A stretch of DNA of 64,000 nt from Cotesia glomerata (taxonomy: Eukaryota; Arthropoda; Insecta; Hymenoptera; Braconidae), in contig NC_058159.1 in NCBI RefSeq assembly GCF_020080835.1, forward strand, positions 24,896,474-24,960,473, given 5' to 3'. The translations under genes were made by a program, and so were the position numbers. The notes below the pieces were generated by a model, which had not been told where the DNA came from, searched no databases, and saw only the letters and a program-made list of their open reading frames with translations. Below are positions 32,918 through 46,200 of this stretch, one piece after another. Within the stretch, counting starts at the first letter, position 1; every line of letters begins with the position of its first letter.

Positions 32918-33367
32918 TTTAATAATATTTAGGCACATGATAATAACTCATGTTATTTGAATGATTATAATTTAGGTAGATAATATTGGAGTCACAATAA
33001 CAATAATGACTATCTTTATTATGCCTTGAGGTAATTAAGTATCTTTTAAAATTAAGGAAAATAGTTTAAGATTCTTAAGAAGAATGAATAAATTTTTACG
33101 GCCCGTCGCGATACCATTCTTATAATTTTTATTTAAATATTGAATAACTGTGAATAATTGAAAATTTTAGAAAATTAGCAATTACTGTTACATTATTTTA
33201 TGCATTTCTTTATATATATATTTTTTTTTCTAAGTATTACTTTAAGATATATATATATATATTATAACTATTCTATAAATATAAATATAAAATAAATTCA
33301 CTAGATCAATAATTATTTTTTCATAACAATAACATTTATTAAATAAATCTCGCTTATAATTACAATA
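32918..33367. other. Convergent 3' intergenic region
   Basis: Holds the 3' UTRs of delta-COP and of the minus-strand ankyrin gene. There are AATAAA-type sites at about 33292 (plus) and TA dinucleotide runs near 33210-33265. No gene. Confidence 0.5.
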
Positions 33368-34902
33368 TTAATTTATATATTGCTGTATTATATAATTTTC
33401 AATTACAGCCTTAGCTGTATTAGATTTTTTCAACACCGCTGCATGGTAAGCACTTATATTATGGTTATTGCGGTGAGTAAGATCGGCACCTCGTGTCAAT
33501 AATTCGTAACAAACATGAGGATGGTCTCCATGAGCCCCATAAATTAATGGAGTATTCCCTTCCTATAAATTGATAATGATATTTTTATGAAAATTAAATA
33601 AGCCAACTCTGAAAATTTTTGTGATTTATTTTATTGAAAAATTATTAAAAAACAATTAAAAGAAAAAATTTCACATATAAAAAATTAAAAAATTTATACG
33701 TGCAATTTTTATAAAATATTTTTTGACTTCTAATTTCATTATTAAAAAAAAGTAAAAAATTGTTGACCGTCGGCTAATTTTAGTATCATATATTTTTTAA
33801 CTTAGCTGACAACTGTCAAGTTTGTTAAATTCTTATAACAAATTAATTATAACAAAAAAATGCTTCTAAAAATTTCCACTAATAATTTTTTTTAATTTTT
33901 ACAAGTGGAATTTTTTCATAAAAGTTTCATTGCTATAAAATTCTAAAAAATTTCTAATATCTGTCAACTTCAGTGTCATAAATAAATAAATAAAATGAAA
34001 ATCAAGTTAGCCGATATCTAAAAATTTTTAGAATTTTTTCTTATTGAAAAAATTATTACAAAAAAATTTCATTTGTAAAAAACTTGAAGTTAAATTTTTT
34101 TGTAATAATTTAATTATTGAAAAAAAATAAAAAAACTAAAAATGTCGGCTAACTTTAGTATTAAATAAATAAACAATCACCTCGTCGCTGACATTGGGAT
34201 CAACATTGTTACTCAACAACAATTTAACCAGATCATGATGTCCATACGAAGCTGCGAGATGCAAAGCTGTCTCGCCGTTCAAGCCTTTGTAGTTTTTATC
34301 AGCTCCTGCTTTGATCAGCTGTCTTGCAGTACCTAATTGACCGTGAGCAGCAGCCCACATTAGTCCTGTCAAGCCATTTTTATCCGTAGCATCTACGGGG
34401 GCTAATTTCAAATGGTCTGTTGTTAATTCTCCTTGTCCTGCTAAGGTATGGAAGGTAATGTCACTGTCAGCATAAAGTTGAGGGATCTCAGTCTTGGTAT
34501 TACCTCGTTGCAAATTCGTGAGTAGTGTTGGCGGCTATAAAATTAAATATTAATTTTTATCATACAGTACAAAACTTTTAACAATAAATAATTTAAATAT
34601 AAATTATTAACTTTAATATAATTATTAACTACCTTGTAAGGTTGAAAAGCACTAGTTCTGGTAGCATCTTGCCACGCTCCCGGTGCCCACTGCCATTTAG
34701 TTTCAATAGGCTCTGACTTGCGTTCAATGTTTACATTCTCAGGTTTGCAAATCATAGGTCTAGGTCTGATTCCAATAGCACTTGTTCCTTCAGAACCACC
34801 AAGTACTTCTTTTTTATCGTCTACGAATTCCAGAGTTTCATTTGATGATTCAATTGTTTCTTCTTTTAAAATTAATTCCGTATGAAATTCTGAATCCATC
34901 AT
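33368..34902 (-). CDS. RFXANK/ANKRA2-type ankyrin-repeat protein
   Basis: Three exons on the minus strand: 34902-34633, 34534-34181 and 33562-33368, with phase-0 introns, give 272 residues. The N-terminal 90 residues are acidic and low-complexity. The family landmark LLTNLQRGNTKTEIPQLYAD then precedes about four ankyrin repeats: FHTLAGQGELTTDHLKL, GLTGLMWAAAHGQLGTARQL, GETALHLAASYGHHDLVKLL and EGNTPLIYGAHGDHPHVCYE. The C-terminus is the VIENYI helix. Vertebrate RFXANK bridges RFX factors to promoters and ANKRA2 binds HDAC4/5 and megalin. Insects usually have one gene for both, so a transcription-adaptor role is inferred. The start chosen is the first of two tandem ATGs. Divergent from TPRKB. 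Confidence 0.87.
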
Positions 34903-35848
34903 ACTATTTATTTTAAATTATTGTATTTTCATAACAATCAAAAAACTTCTTTTTTTTTTTAAATACACCAAGATTGTAAACAATAACAATTTTCTTTAGA
35001 CTTGGGGCAGTTTTCATGAACACGATCGCTGGTTATTGTGTTGGAAATTAAAATGTGTAATTGTATGTAAACAAACTTTTTTACTAAGTGGAGCTATTTA
35101 CTCGTTAAAAAAATTTAATTAAAAGATTAATTAATTAATTAACAAAGTAAGTAAAATTTTATTTGACAGTGATAAAATTCAATAATTAAAACATAATTTT
35201 GACAGACACCTGTTAATTTTTTTTTAATTTTTATAACAATAATTCCACATGTTAAAATTAATAAAAACATAAGTGCGAATTTTTTAAAATATTTTCTTAA
35301 TTAACATTGATTTGTTATAAAAATTCATGAAAATTAAGTTAGCCGACATTTAAAAATTTTCACAATTTTTTTTTATTGAAGAAAATTATTACAAAAAATT
35401 AAAACAAAAAATATAACATGTAGAAAATTTGAAAAACTGTAAGTGCAATTAAAAAAAAAATATTTTTTAGTTCTAATTTAATAAATAGGCAAAATCAAAA
35501 ATGTCAGCTAACTTTATTGTTATAAAAATTCGCAGATGTTCACTAATTCAAGTATCACCATTGTATCGGTAATTATTTTGTAATAAATAAATTCCTACTA
35601 TTAAATTTACTTTTATTAATTTATGACATTAAAATTAGCAGTTACTTGACCATTTTTTAATTTTGTTTTACAAAAAAATTTATTCCCAAAAATTATTTTT
35701 GAAAAATTGCATTTTTAATTCTTTAAAGTTTCTACATGTCAATTTTTTTTTTCATTTTTTTTGCCATAATTTATTTTTTAGAAAATTCTTTTAAATTATC
35801 AAATATTTACTAATTTAATTTTCATTATTAATCTATGCTTTAGGTAGA
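34903..35848. other. Divergent intergenic region of the ankyrin gene and TPRKB, with a dispersed repeat
   Basis: Promoters of both genes should lie near 34903-35080. From about 35170 to 35560 it carries one copy of the AT-rich repeat with GTCAGCTAACTTTA and its inverted partner TAAGTTAGCCGACATTT. A likely acceptor TTTAG at 35840-35843, just ahead of the TPRKB ATG, suggests a 5' UTR intron. Confidence 0.5.
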
Positions 35849-36391
35849 ATGGAACCATATACTTTAGAACTAGACAAATCAACGGGAAAATACTTAACAC
35901 TTTACTTATACCAAGATGTCAAAAATATGCCGGAAATACGTAAAAAAATATTAGCAAGTGAGCTACACTGCTGTGTATTAAAAGCAGCTCTAGTAGTAGA
36001 TCCTTTTCAAGTGGCAGTAGCAGCCAACAAAGCTGTGTTAAAAGAAAAAGCCGGAACACTTGTTACCAAGTCATTATTCACGGAGATCCTTTTCGCTATG
36101 TCATCTTCAACAAACATCTCCTTGTCATTGACCAAGTTCGGAGTTAATGACAATGATAAGGATATTTTAATAGGATTAATTCACCATAAAAATGACAGAG
36201 ATTCTATGGCAGAAAATATTCTGTGTCACATTGATGGACAGATGACTCCAATCTCCCAGCTGGATCATGTAACAGATGTTAAACTGTTGAAAAAAATATA
36301 TAAAATCGAGGATGAGGAGCTCAAGGTATCCAGTCTAACGGACTCAATCGTTAGTAGGATAGGAGGAGATTACCCAGTATCATTAAAATAA
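35849..36391 (+). CDS. TPRKB: KEOPS complex subunit TPRKB/Cgi121
   Basis: One coding exon of 180 residues. Cgi121 stabilises the Bud32/TP53RK kinase within KEOPS, which makes the t6A37 modification of ANN-decoding tRNAs. Family marks are the N-terminal beta strand TLELDKSTGKYLTLYLYQDV, the segment VVDPFQVAVAANKAVL, and the TKSLFTEILFAMSSSTNISL to KFGVNDNDKDILIGLIH region typical of Cgi121. The length matches the human protein (about 175). The ATG lies six bases after a strong TTTAG acceptor, so a 5' non-coding exon is likely. A poly-A signal AATAAA lies at 36416-36421. Confidence 0.93.
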   Translation: MEPYTLELDKSTGKYLTLYLYQDVKNMPEIRKKILASELHCCVLKAALVVDPFQVAVAANKAVLKEKAGTLVTKSLFTEILFAMSSSTNISLSLTKFGVNDNDKDILIGLIHHKNDRDSMAENILCHIDGQMTPISQLDHVTDVKLLKKIYKIEDEELKVSSLTDSIVSRIGGDYPVSLK

Positions 36392-37295
36392 TTGTTTATC
36401 TAATATTTATTATGAAATAAAAATTGCGATTTTATTATGCCGTTTTATTTATTTAATAGTTTATATTTAATAATTAATTAATAAATTGTATTGTATTATA
36501 ATTAATATGAATTATCACCAAGTAAACCAACGATGTTGCTGAGAAGTCATCCGACTCGAATTGACATCGACGAAAGCGATTACAACCAATAAATTTATAC
36601 TCCAGTTAATATTCATCCGATCGTAAGCTCGGAGATTGACAATCGACCATTTTATTTTTCGTTAATTTATTAATTAAGCAAACTATTTTTCCACTCCTGT
36701 ATCACAGTTTTTCACTTATTAAAAGTTTTACAAATAAAATTTGTTAGATTATGTGGTGCTTTGTTTATTTATTTTTTTTTATTGTTACGCGATAAAATTT
36801 TTATAAATCAGTTGTAATCAATCGATACAGTTCTTTCTCACTTGTTCATTAATTTAATTGCCATACTTCCATAACTTATCAAGGGTGGAGTCTTCTCATA
36901 GAAGCATCCTATAATAATAATCCAAACAGTAATTCAATTCTTACATTAATTGCTTATTTATTAATTAATTTTATCAATATTATATAAAGTGTTTTTATTA
37001 TAATTTTAACTTTAATTTAAAACATTAAATAAATGAATATAAGTGGCGTTTAAAGCGCAAAAAAAAAAAAAAAAAAATTATTTTCTTATAAGTATTTTTA
37101 TTTCTAGTTAAATAAAGACCGAAAGGATGGAGAGAAAAAAAATTGTTGGTATGTCCAAATGTCCAAATTAGTTATTACATCCTGTGAGAAAACAAAAGAA
37201 AATAAAGTAATGAAATAAAAAGTATAAAACAAAAATCAAATAACTGTTGATTTATCAATGAACTATTCAATGATTATAACAATAAAAATGAGTTT
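36392..37295. other. Intergenic stretch between TPRKB and NPL4
   Basis: Holds the short TPRKB 3' UTR and the minus-strand NPL4 3' UTR. AT-rich with a poly-A run near 37061-37078. No further gene recognised. Confidence 0.5.
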
Positions 37296-40200
37296 TTACC
37301 TCGGGAGGCTGCACATTTCACATGAACCCAGCTCAGCAGGATTCAAAAAGGTGCAGTGAGGGCATGTCCAAAGCGACTGAGTGGACGTAGCAGTGACACT
37401 GGAACTGGTACCAACTCCGATTCCAATCCCAGCACCGGCAGACGAGCTTCCGTCGTCGCCAAACGAGACTGACTGAGAATTCATAGGAGGAGACGCCGTT
37501 GTGGCGGAAATCAGTTGCTCCACAGTGGCCCAGTGCTCGCTTCGGGCCCACTCGAGAGCTTTTTGTCTGTCGTTCTGTCTGATGGCCTCCAGTAGAGGTG
37601 ACATGTAATCCTTCATCGGCAACATGTCCATTGTCATGATGAAAAGGAGTAAATGAAAGTCTGAGATCGCTTCAAAAAATTGATCGGGACCAAATTGCTG
37701 CATGTACGTACATAGAGAAGTGAATTCTTGAATTTGTCCATCGACCAATCTACGAAATTGATAAATTAATCAATAAACATAATATAATTAAGTTCAATTC
37801 AATGACAGAAATTAAAAAATAATCGAATGTTATTATATAATACATGAAGATGAAATTAGCAGACATTTGACATTTAAAATTTTTTTTGTTAAAAAATTAT
37901 TACTATAAAAAAAAATCTACATGTAAATTTAAAATAGAAATTAATTTAGCAGATATTTAATAATTTTAAAAATTTTTTTAATAAATAAATTACTGGATAA
38001 AAAATTGACATTTAGAAAATTTAATAAATTAAAAATGCAATTTTAAAAAAAAAATTTTTTTGTTAAATAAAATTAAAAAATGTCAAGTGACAGCTAATTT
38101 TAATATCATGAATTTGAAAAATTATTTTTAAAAAGGAATTCTTTCTAAATATTTTTTTAGTTGTAATTTAATTAATGAAAAATTTTCAAATATTTGCTAA
38201 TTACAATGTCACCATTGTCTATACCTGTTCTCGACCGGGAAAGGTGTGACATTATCACTTGCAAAAAATGTAAACTGAGGTGTCAGTGGAGTAGAAGCAG
38301 GAACATCAACCAATAAGTACTCGACAGGCAAAGGTCTCGCCAATCTAGACACCTCATTTCCATACGAATCTTTTCCCTGCAATAAAACAAAAGTAATTAA
38401 TAAAATAACAATAATTAGCAATAACGATTTTTAAACAAAGATTATGCGCATGTCCCCCCTGCAACTGCTCTGGATTTCTGGGCGAGAAATCAAACTTGCC
38501 GCCTACTCGAAATATCTGTCGATTATCGACTTTTTGTGCCGGGTACCCCGCTTCGTTTTCTCGCGTGACAGTCGTAACTGTCCGGTTTAACCAGTAATAA
38601 CAAATTTAAATAGCTAATTGCTAATGTTTTTGTTATGTCTACCATTGTGTCCAGATGGGTTAAAAAATTATAAATCCTAGTGAATATTTCAGACATTGTC
38701 ATGTGAATATTTGAAATATAAAATAAAATAAAAAATGTCACGTAGATATTTGGTTGAGGGTTAAGTCGGTTTAGTTCGGGCGTAGATTTCCTGTCACGGA
38801 AATGGCGGCAAAGACAAAGGGTACCTTGATGATAAGGGGAAAGGGGTGAAGATAAACCCGAGGCGAGTAGAGGAAGGAGTTTGAGTTTGGCGGTACGTTA
38901 CGGGGAATAGTCGGCAAGAGGAAAGGGGCAAGAGGCGAGTATAGACGAACGTCCAACTACTCAGTAGCGACCTAGCGACACTGCGCCCTCACTCTTTCTG
39001 GTGGTAAATAGTGGTGTCGGTGGAAATACACATATCCAATAACAGAAAAGCAGAACATACAGATGGATGGTAGCTGGGAGCTAGACTCGGGTACTGGTAT
39101 CTCATACGTCACACATGTGTGTCCCAGTGTCAGTGTGAGTGTGTCGGTCGAGTGAGTAGTGTGTGATGTTGGACGGTCGGCCGTGGTCGTCGTTCGGTTC
39201 CTCGCCGCCATGCCAGTGGTTAGTGTAGTGAACCAAACGTCATGATGTGGCAATCAAATCACTAGTTGAAATAATATAAAAGGTGTCTGGTCTTAAATGA
39301 GGCACCTTGTTACCGGCGAGTTACATTATGCTGCTGTCCACATAACCGTTCGATAACGTCGCCTCGAGTTCACCGAGTGATTTAATATTTAAACGTCCAA
39401 GTCCGACCCGCGATACCGATAGCAAGCAAACACACTACACCGCTGAGGAACGACCAGAGTGCCAGCGGCAGAGTCGCGCGCGCGACCGAGAACACACAGA
39501 GGGGGGGAAAGACGAGGGAAATTTTATCCAACATTATATTTAATATAATAAATAATAAATAATAAATACATTTACTATTTATTATTTACAATAAATACAC
39601 ATATATTTATTTACATAATACTATTTTAAATAACAATAATAATAATATATATACCTATATAAATATATATTTTGTTACTCGTATAGTACTGAGTAAGTAG
39701 AGTGGTGATTATAAAGATGCCGCGCAAAACATCAACCTTTTAGCTTCCATGCCTCGACAAGTTTATATCTAACATATTACATGCATATATTGTGTATATT
39801 ATAAGACTCGGGTGTGGAAGATATTGTCCTGGAGGTCTATCATCATTCAGCCACTAAATCCTGGGAAGTTAAGATTGAGCTAATACGTGATAGCGAGTCC
39901 TCCTTCCTGGTGGACACACCATTCAACACGGTATGATTTTCATTGATTTTATTTTTCATGTTTATTACTAGAGGTAGTGTTGGTGTTGTTATTATTTGTT
40001 ATTTATTATTATTATTATTATTATTATTGTAGTTTTAGTATTAGTTGTTTTAAAGTTTGGATAATAATAATAATAATTAATATAACTGTTATTTTTTTAT
40101 TCAGGAATTGTAAAGGTGATTTAGTTGAATTATTGTATTTTGTCTATATAATAATTTAATGTAAACGCGGCAATTTATTGAGTGATGCTCGACCACAAGT

Positions 40201-43200
40201 TGATACGAAACGTGGCCGGCCTCGACAGTGTAGATGTGGGTGTGTTAAGTACATACTGACTCAATATATGTATGGGTGAATGATATTTTTTGCGTTTAAT
40301 AAAAAAAGAAAAAAAAATCATTCCAAGCTGTTTGATTGTCGTCACAGCGATGTAACAGTTGAGTGGTTAAGTTATTAAATCTACAGCAACTGGATTATGG
40401 ATCACGTGCCCGATTATTACGAAAATTTAGTAGACCGCCAGAAGAATAACAGCAGGCAATTAAATGAATAGATAGATACAACATACAGCGTAATGAGAAT
40501 GATAAATATGTATTTGCGTAGTTGCGTATGTGCAGTCGGTGGCTCTAGCTCTCTCTCTCTCTCTCTCTTTTGGTCATTAGTTCTCTCTCAATTCAGTGTG
40601 TTGTATCAACCGACCTACCAACCGCCCCCTTTTCTCGCTCGAACGTACGAGCTTCCGTACTCTTTTGGCGGGAGTTTCAGCGCACGCGTGTTTATAAATT
40701 TAACTTTGTACTTTAATAACTCAAGTGTTGTTACTTGTTTTATTTTTATTTGCCCTTTTGTTGTTAATATTTTTTCTACCTAATAATAAAGATTTATTTT
40801 TGTTTGCGTAGATGCTCGACCCAAGTGTGCTGACCGACCTGGAGGAATTGACGTTATGTGGATTTTGCAAACAAAAGTACAACGACGCAGAACTTTGTCC
40901 AAAGTATTTGAGTTGCAAGCACTATTTTTGCTTGAGATGCATCGAGAGTAACTTAATGAAAGGTCGGGAGTTGTTTTGCGCGCACTGCTGGAAGAGAACA
41001 GATCTTGGTGATCAAGGACCAGACGCTTTGCCGACCAATTCTCCTTTACTTGCCCTAGCCAATAACTTTACCTACCTCAAAATTACCAGTAACAATACGT
41101 CTTGCAAACAAAATGATAAAGAACGAAAGGTATTATTTATTTTTCATCATTCTAATAGATAAAATAGTGATGATAGTTATAATATCGACATAGATGTAGT
41201 TGAAAGTTGAGAAAGCACATGACAAATGAGAAGCCTTACTAGAATTATAGCAATAATGGGATTATTATTCAAGGCTATCAGTTGTGTATCATAGATTTAG
41301 ATTAAAAAACGATTTATTGTTACAGAGTGAAAATTGTCACACTCATGGGATGCCCCTCACTTTGTGGTGCTCTTCTTGCTGTATATTACTATGTCGAGCC
41401 TGTGCTACACCTCATGAACACCCTGGTCACCAAATAAAAACGCAAACAGATGCCAAAGAACAGCTTATATCCGACGTATGTTCATTTATTTACATAAAAC
41501 TGAAGACTTATTTATATTGATGAATTATATTAATTGTTTTTTTTTTTTTTTTTTTTTTTTATTGTATGTTTGTCTAGGTCCAACATGAACTAGTTACAAT
41601 GGGAAAACTGTCGTCAGAAATTCAAAGAATGGCGATGCAACAGAGAGAATTTTTAATAAAAGTTCTCGAAGCCTGTGTAACTCTCAAGACACACGTGGAG
41701 ACTGACTTACAGAATGGATGGACACATTTTCCAGAAATATCTGACGCACGTGAAACACTTGGCAAAGCTAAAGCTAGTCTTCAGGTGAGTGATAGCCCGA
41801 ATGATGTTTACAGTCTTCATTCCCACTTAGTTATGGAAAAACAGAGGCTACAATCAAAGTATCAAGAAATGATGCTGCAATGCCAGTTGGACGATCTGAT
41901 TGGTAACTCCGGGGTAATATTTGACTTTGGTTTGCTTAAACAAGCGCTCGCTAGTATTCATTCTGGCGAACCTATTTTATTACAACCGGCTGGAAATGGC
42001 AGAGTGCATAATCACATAGCCGCAGCTCAAAATCCCATTCTCTTCCTCGCAAACTATTGCATGTCTCAGCTGTATTCGCGCCACGTTGTCAGCAAACAGC
42101 ACATGCAAAACGGTACCATCGATTACCACACGAACATGATACAAACTCCAGCCCCGCCGGGATCTATTCACATTCATCCTGTTCAATTGGCACCGCAGGG
42201 TCAACCAATAGCCCAAACCCAATTGCTTATTCCTCCCGGATCTCCGTCAGTTAAACCAATACAAACAGTTCCGCCAAATTCAATTCTGCAACCACAGCCG
42301 AATGCTTTTATGCAAGATAATGGTTCCAGCGGTAGTGGAGTTGGGAGTTTATCTGTTCACTCGCCGACAAGCAACAGCAGCATCACTGTTACTCTACGTG
42401 GACCTTCTGCAAATCCCTATCCGATGTATTATTTCAACATCGAGGTAAACGGGTCACCTCACGGGCGTATTGTTATCGAAGTAAGACCTGATGTAGCTCC
42501 GAAGATGGCCAAAAATTTTAGCGTTCTAGCTACTGGAGAAATCGGTGTCGGTTACAAAGGATGCTCGATATTTCAATGCTGGGAAGGTGAATCTGTCATC
42601 ACCGGGGACTTTGAATTGAACAATGGACGTGGAGGCCGTAGTATTTATGAAGATGGTTATTTTATGCCTGACGATACCAAGTTCCCAGCAGTACGGGGCG
42701 CAGTCGGTATGCGTCGTACACAAAAACGCCATGATAATCTCGGTATGGTCGGCTCCCAATTCCGAATTATTTTGCAAGAAATGCGTGGCTTTACCGGTAT
42801 ATTTGGACATGTTGTCGAGGGGTTGGAACTTGTCGAAAAAATATCTACCTACGGCGATCAAACCGGTAAGCCAACGAAGACGATAATTATTACAAAATGT
42901 GGTAAATTGTAACGCACGAACGACGCAATTAAGTGTGATAACGACAAATGCAATTTCGACGATCTCTATGCGCTTTCATCGTTCAAAATGATTAGAGGAT
43001 AACTATTATTTTATGTTGTGCGAAGAAAACTAATCTATTAATATTATTACTATAATTATCATGAATCATGGGAAATTATTATTAATATTATAATTATAAC
43101 TATTATTATTACTATTATGATTATTATAAATATGAAATGTGACCATCGTTATACGTAGGTTGCACCTGTTGCGTTTTACGGTGCACCGTTAAGTTTACTG

Positions 43201-43205
43201 TCTTG

Positions 43206-43279
<74 letters not shown>

Positions 43280-46200
43280 CAACTATACAAAGTAGAGATT
43301 TAAAAAGATGTTGAATCTATTTTTAAAGAGCGAGTAATACAAAAAAAATAATGATGTTGATACTGATAAATAGAACCGTATTTTGCTATGTATGATGAGT
43401 AGTAGTGGGGAAAAAAAGTTGTAGAGATAAAAAGATAGTTTAAAAGGGCATCAACATTACTTGATGCTGTTTCTACAATAGAGACGATGGTTCCACACAT
43501 ACGTACCTCATATCGATCGTAAAATCGATACTAAAAAACTTCTAGCTATATTTAATGATAAAAAATGTTTATTTTGAACAAGGCATGTCGTTTGTAATCA
43601 TTATTAATTTTCTTTTCTTATATTAATTGATAAAAATATATATTATATTATAAATAATGACTACCGACACGAAACTATAGATTTTTTAAAGAGAAAAATG
43701 AACGCGATCATGCAGATCTTAGTTTTGACGATATATTTAGCGAGTAATGTATATGATTATTATTATTATAATTATTGAATTAAGTTTAAACAAATAAATA
43801 TTAAAAATGTCGAATGTTGGAGTTTACACATATAAATGATATATATTATATATTAATAGATATATTATATCTATATAAATGTATATGAAAATATATTTTT
43901 AGTCAAAGATTTGTGTGTTATTGTTTGACGTATGGCAAATTATAAAGATTGCTATTGATTGCGTACAAAAATAAATAGAGCTGAGAAAAATGTATGTGTG
44001 ATTGTCGATTTTTTGCGATTGTAATTGTTGTGTTTTTAAGAGAGAAAAAAAAATAAAGTGCTGGTTTAAAACAATAAAATTAGGTAGACAACAATGTCTT
44101 CCTTCTTTTCGATCGTTAACGACGAGAATGGGGAATTTGGATTCGTAACGTTTATTATTGTAATTAATAATAATTATTATACTTAGATCTTAATTGTGTG
44201 AATATTAACTACGGGGCCTAACTACAGCGTAGAACGCTAAGGCGTCCTCGTACCTTCCAATCGATGATTAAAGTAAAATGAGTGAAAAAAAAAATATTAA
44301 AAAATACAAAAAAAAAAAATGAAAATATAAATATAAATGAAATAAATATATTAACTGATTAATCATTCCTTAACAGTGTATATCAAAAGTAAAAATAAAA
44401 ATACTACGATAATGCGTTAGAATAATAATAATAAAAATAATAAAAAATATTAAAGAAATAAAATGCTCGTGTAACATCTTCGTTAGTCCAATTGTTATAT
44501 ATTATAAAATTGTATAAACTATCACTCCCACGTGGGAAGATTGATAAGTACGACGATGCTATTTAAATGGCATTGAAAGAGTTAGATAATAATAATAATA
44601 TTATTAATAATAATTAAAGAAAATAATATGTGGACGCACTATATATACAAAAAACAAAACTCTTCTTATTATTATTGTATATGTACACAGAGAGATACTA
44701 TTGCACGCCATATTGAGTCGTGAATGCCTTTCTCGAAGTGAACCTCATTCGATGTTAAACTTAAAAGTTTTAAAACTTGTTAATTAAATGATAAATGTGT
44801 ATTGTAAAACATGGCTAAAAAATAATAAAATAATAATTACTATGAATTATTAAAGCGTACGCCGGTGTGTGAATTTTATCGCGATGAGTGGCGAATACGT
44901 ATTTAGAATAGTATCATCGTATTAAGGATATAAATTATATTACACTATTAAAAATAAATGAATAAAAATGTATATTACTATAAATCTTGGAATGTGCAAA
45001 ACTAAATAAAAATCACGACGAATTAAACGAAAAAATTTAAGTATATTTTCTGAGCTCCGATGTAGCCCACGTGTCCGCGCTATGAATCTAAATAAATGAA
45101 TAAATAAATAAAACAAATATATCCACGGTTAAGGCTTGTCCTACCTGTAAATAGACATATATTTTTATGAATGCGACAAGGCAGATACGCGTAGATTGTA
45201 ATAACGACTTCGACGACCGTCAGTTTAGTTTTCACCCTCGCAAATCGATTTAAAATAATAAATAAAAATGAAATGAAATAAAAACCATCTATCTACACGA
45301 AATTTGTAAGCTAAATTTTTACTATTTTTCTTTTCTGCCTTTTGTTAATTACATTATGTTATGTTTAATATCTTCAATTTCCAATACTAATTATTTATTA
45401 TTATTATTCTTATTATTATTATTACTATTATCATTGATAATTATAATTACTATTAGTTGATAAAAATAAAGTTATGACAGTTGTTTTAGTAAACCGGCCT
45501 ACGGTATTATTTATCTACGCATGAGATAACATGTCACTTTACCAAATGTACTTGATGAAAAAAAAACAATCTATCATGTTTGGTTCATAAATTATTCTAT
45601 TTCGTTCAAACATTTGATGTTTTTATTATTAAACCCAAAACTTTTCTTATACATATCCTTAAACTCCTTAACTGCTAGATAAAAAATGAAAAAAAAAAAA
45701 AGTTTTGTCAAAAAAAATCTTACCTTGTAGTAGACATCTGGAACGTACTGCTTGTCGGACGATTCACGAACATACCCAAGTTCTGGAGCATCTTTGGTGG
45801 GTACTAGACAATTATCACGCACTAGTGCCATACACTGATTCGAGACTTGATAACCTTCCATGTGAACTTGGTTTTTATCGTCTCCTGTTTAAATAATAAA
45901 TTATCGAACATTATATTATGTAATTAAAATTTACTCTAAACACAATGATAAACCTACCTGTAACACAGACTGTGGCAAATTTAGAACCAAAAATTCCACT
46001 GGGTGAAAAACGACATGGATTTGGATGTTGGTTTTGATAGTGACCAGCCATAATACATTCTTGAGCAGAAAGGAAATGACTTTCGATGTTTCGGACATGT
46101 TTCACCTATATTATAAAATAACAAAAAAATTAATCTAATCTTTTAAATATTAGTTAATTTTTTAAAAATACTTACAGTTCCTTTTTTTATGTCGTCAGCA

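Noticed and set aside
42057..42254. Overlapping plus-strand ORF inside the linker of the RING/cyclophilin gene
   Set aside because: Frame shadow of the long coding exon.
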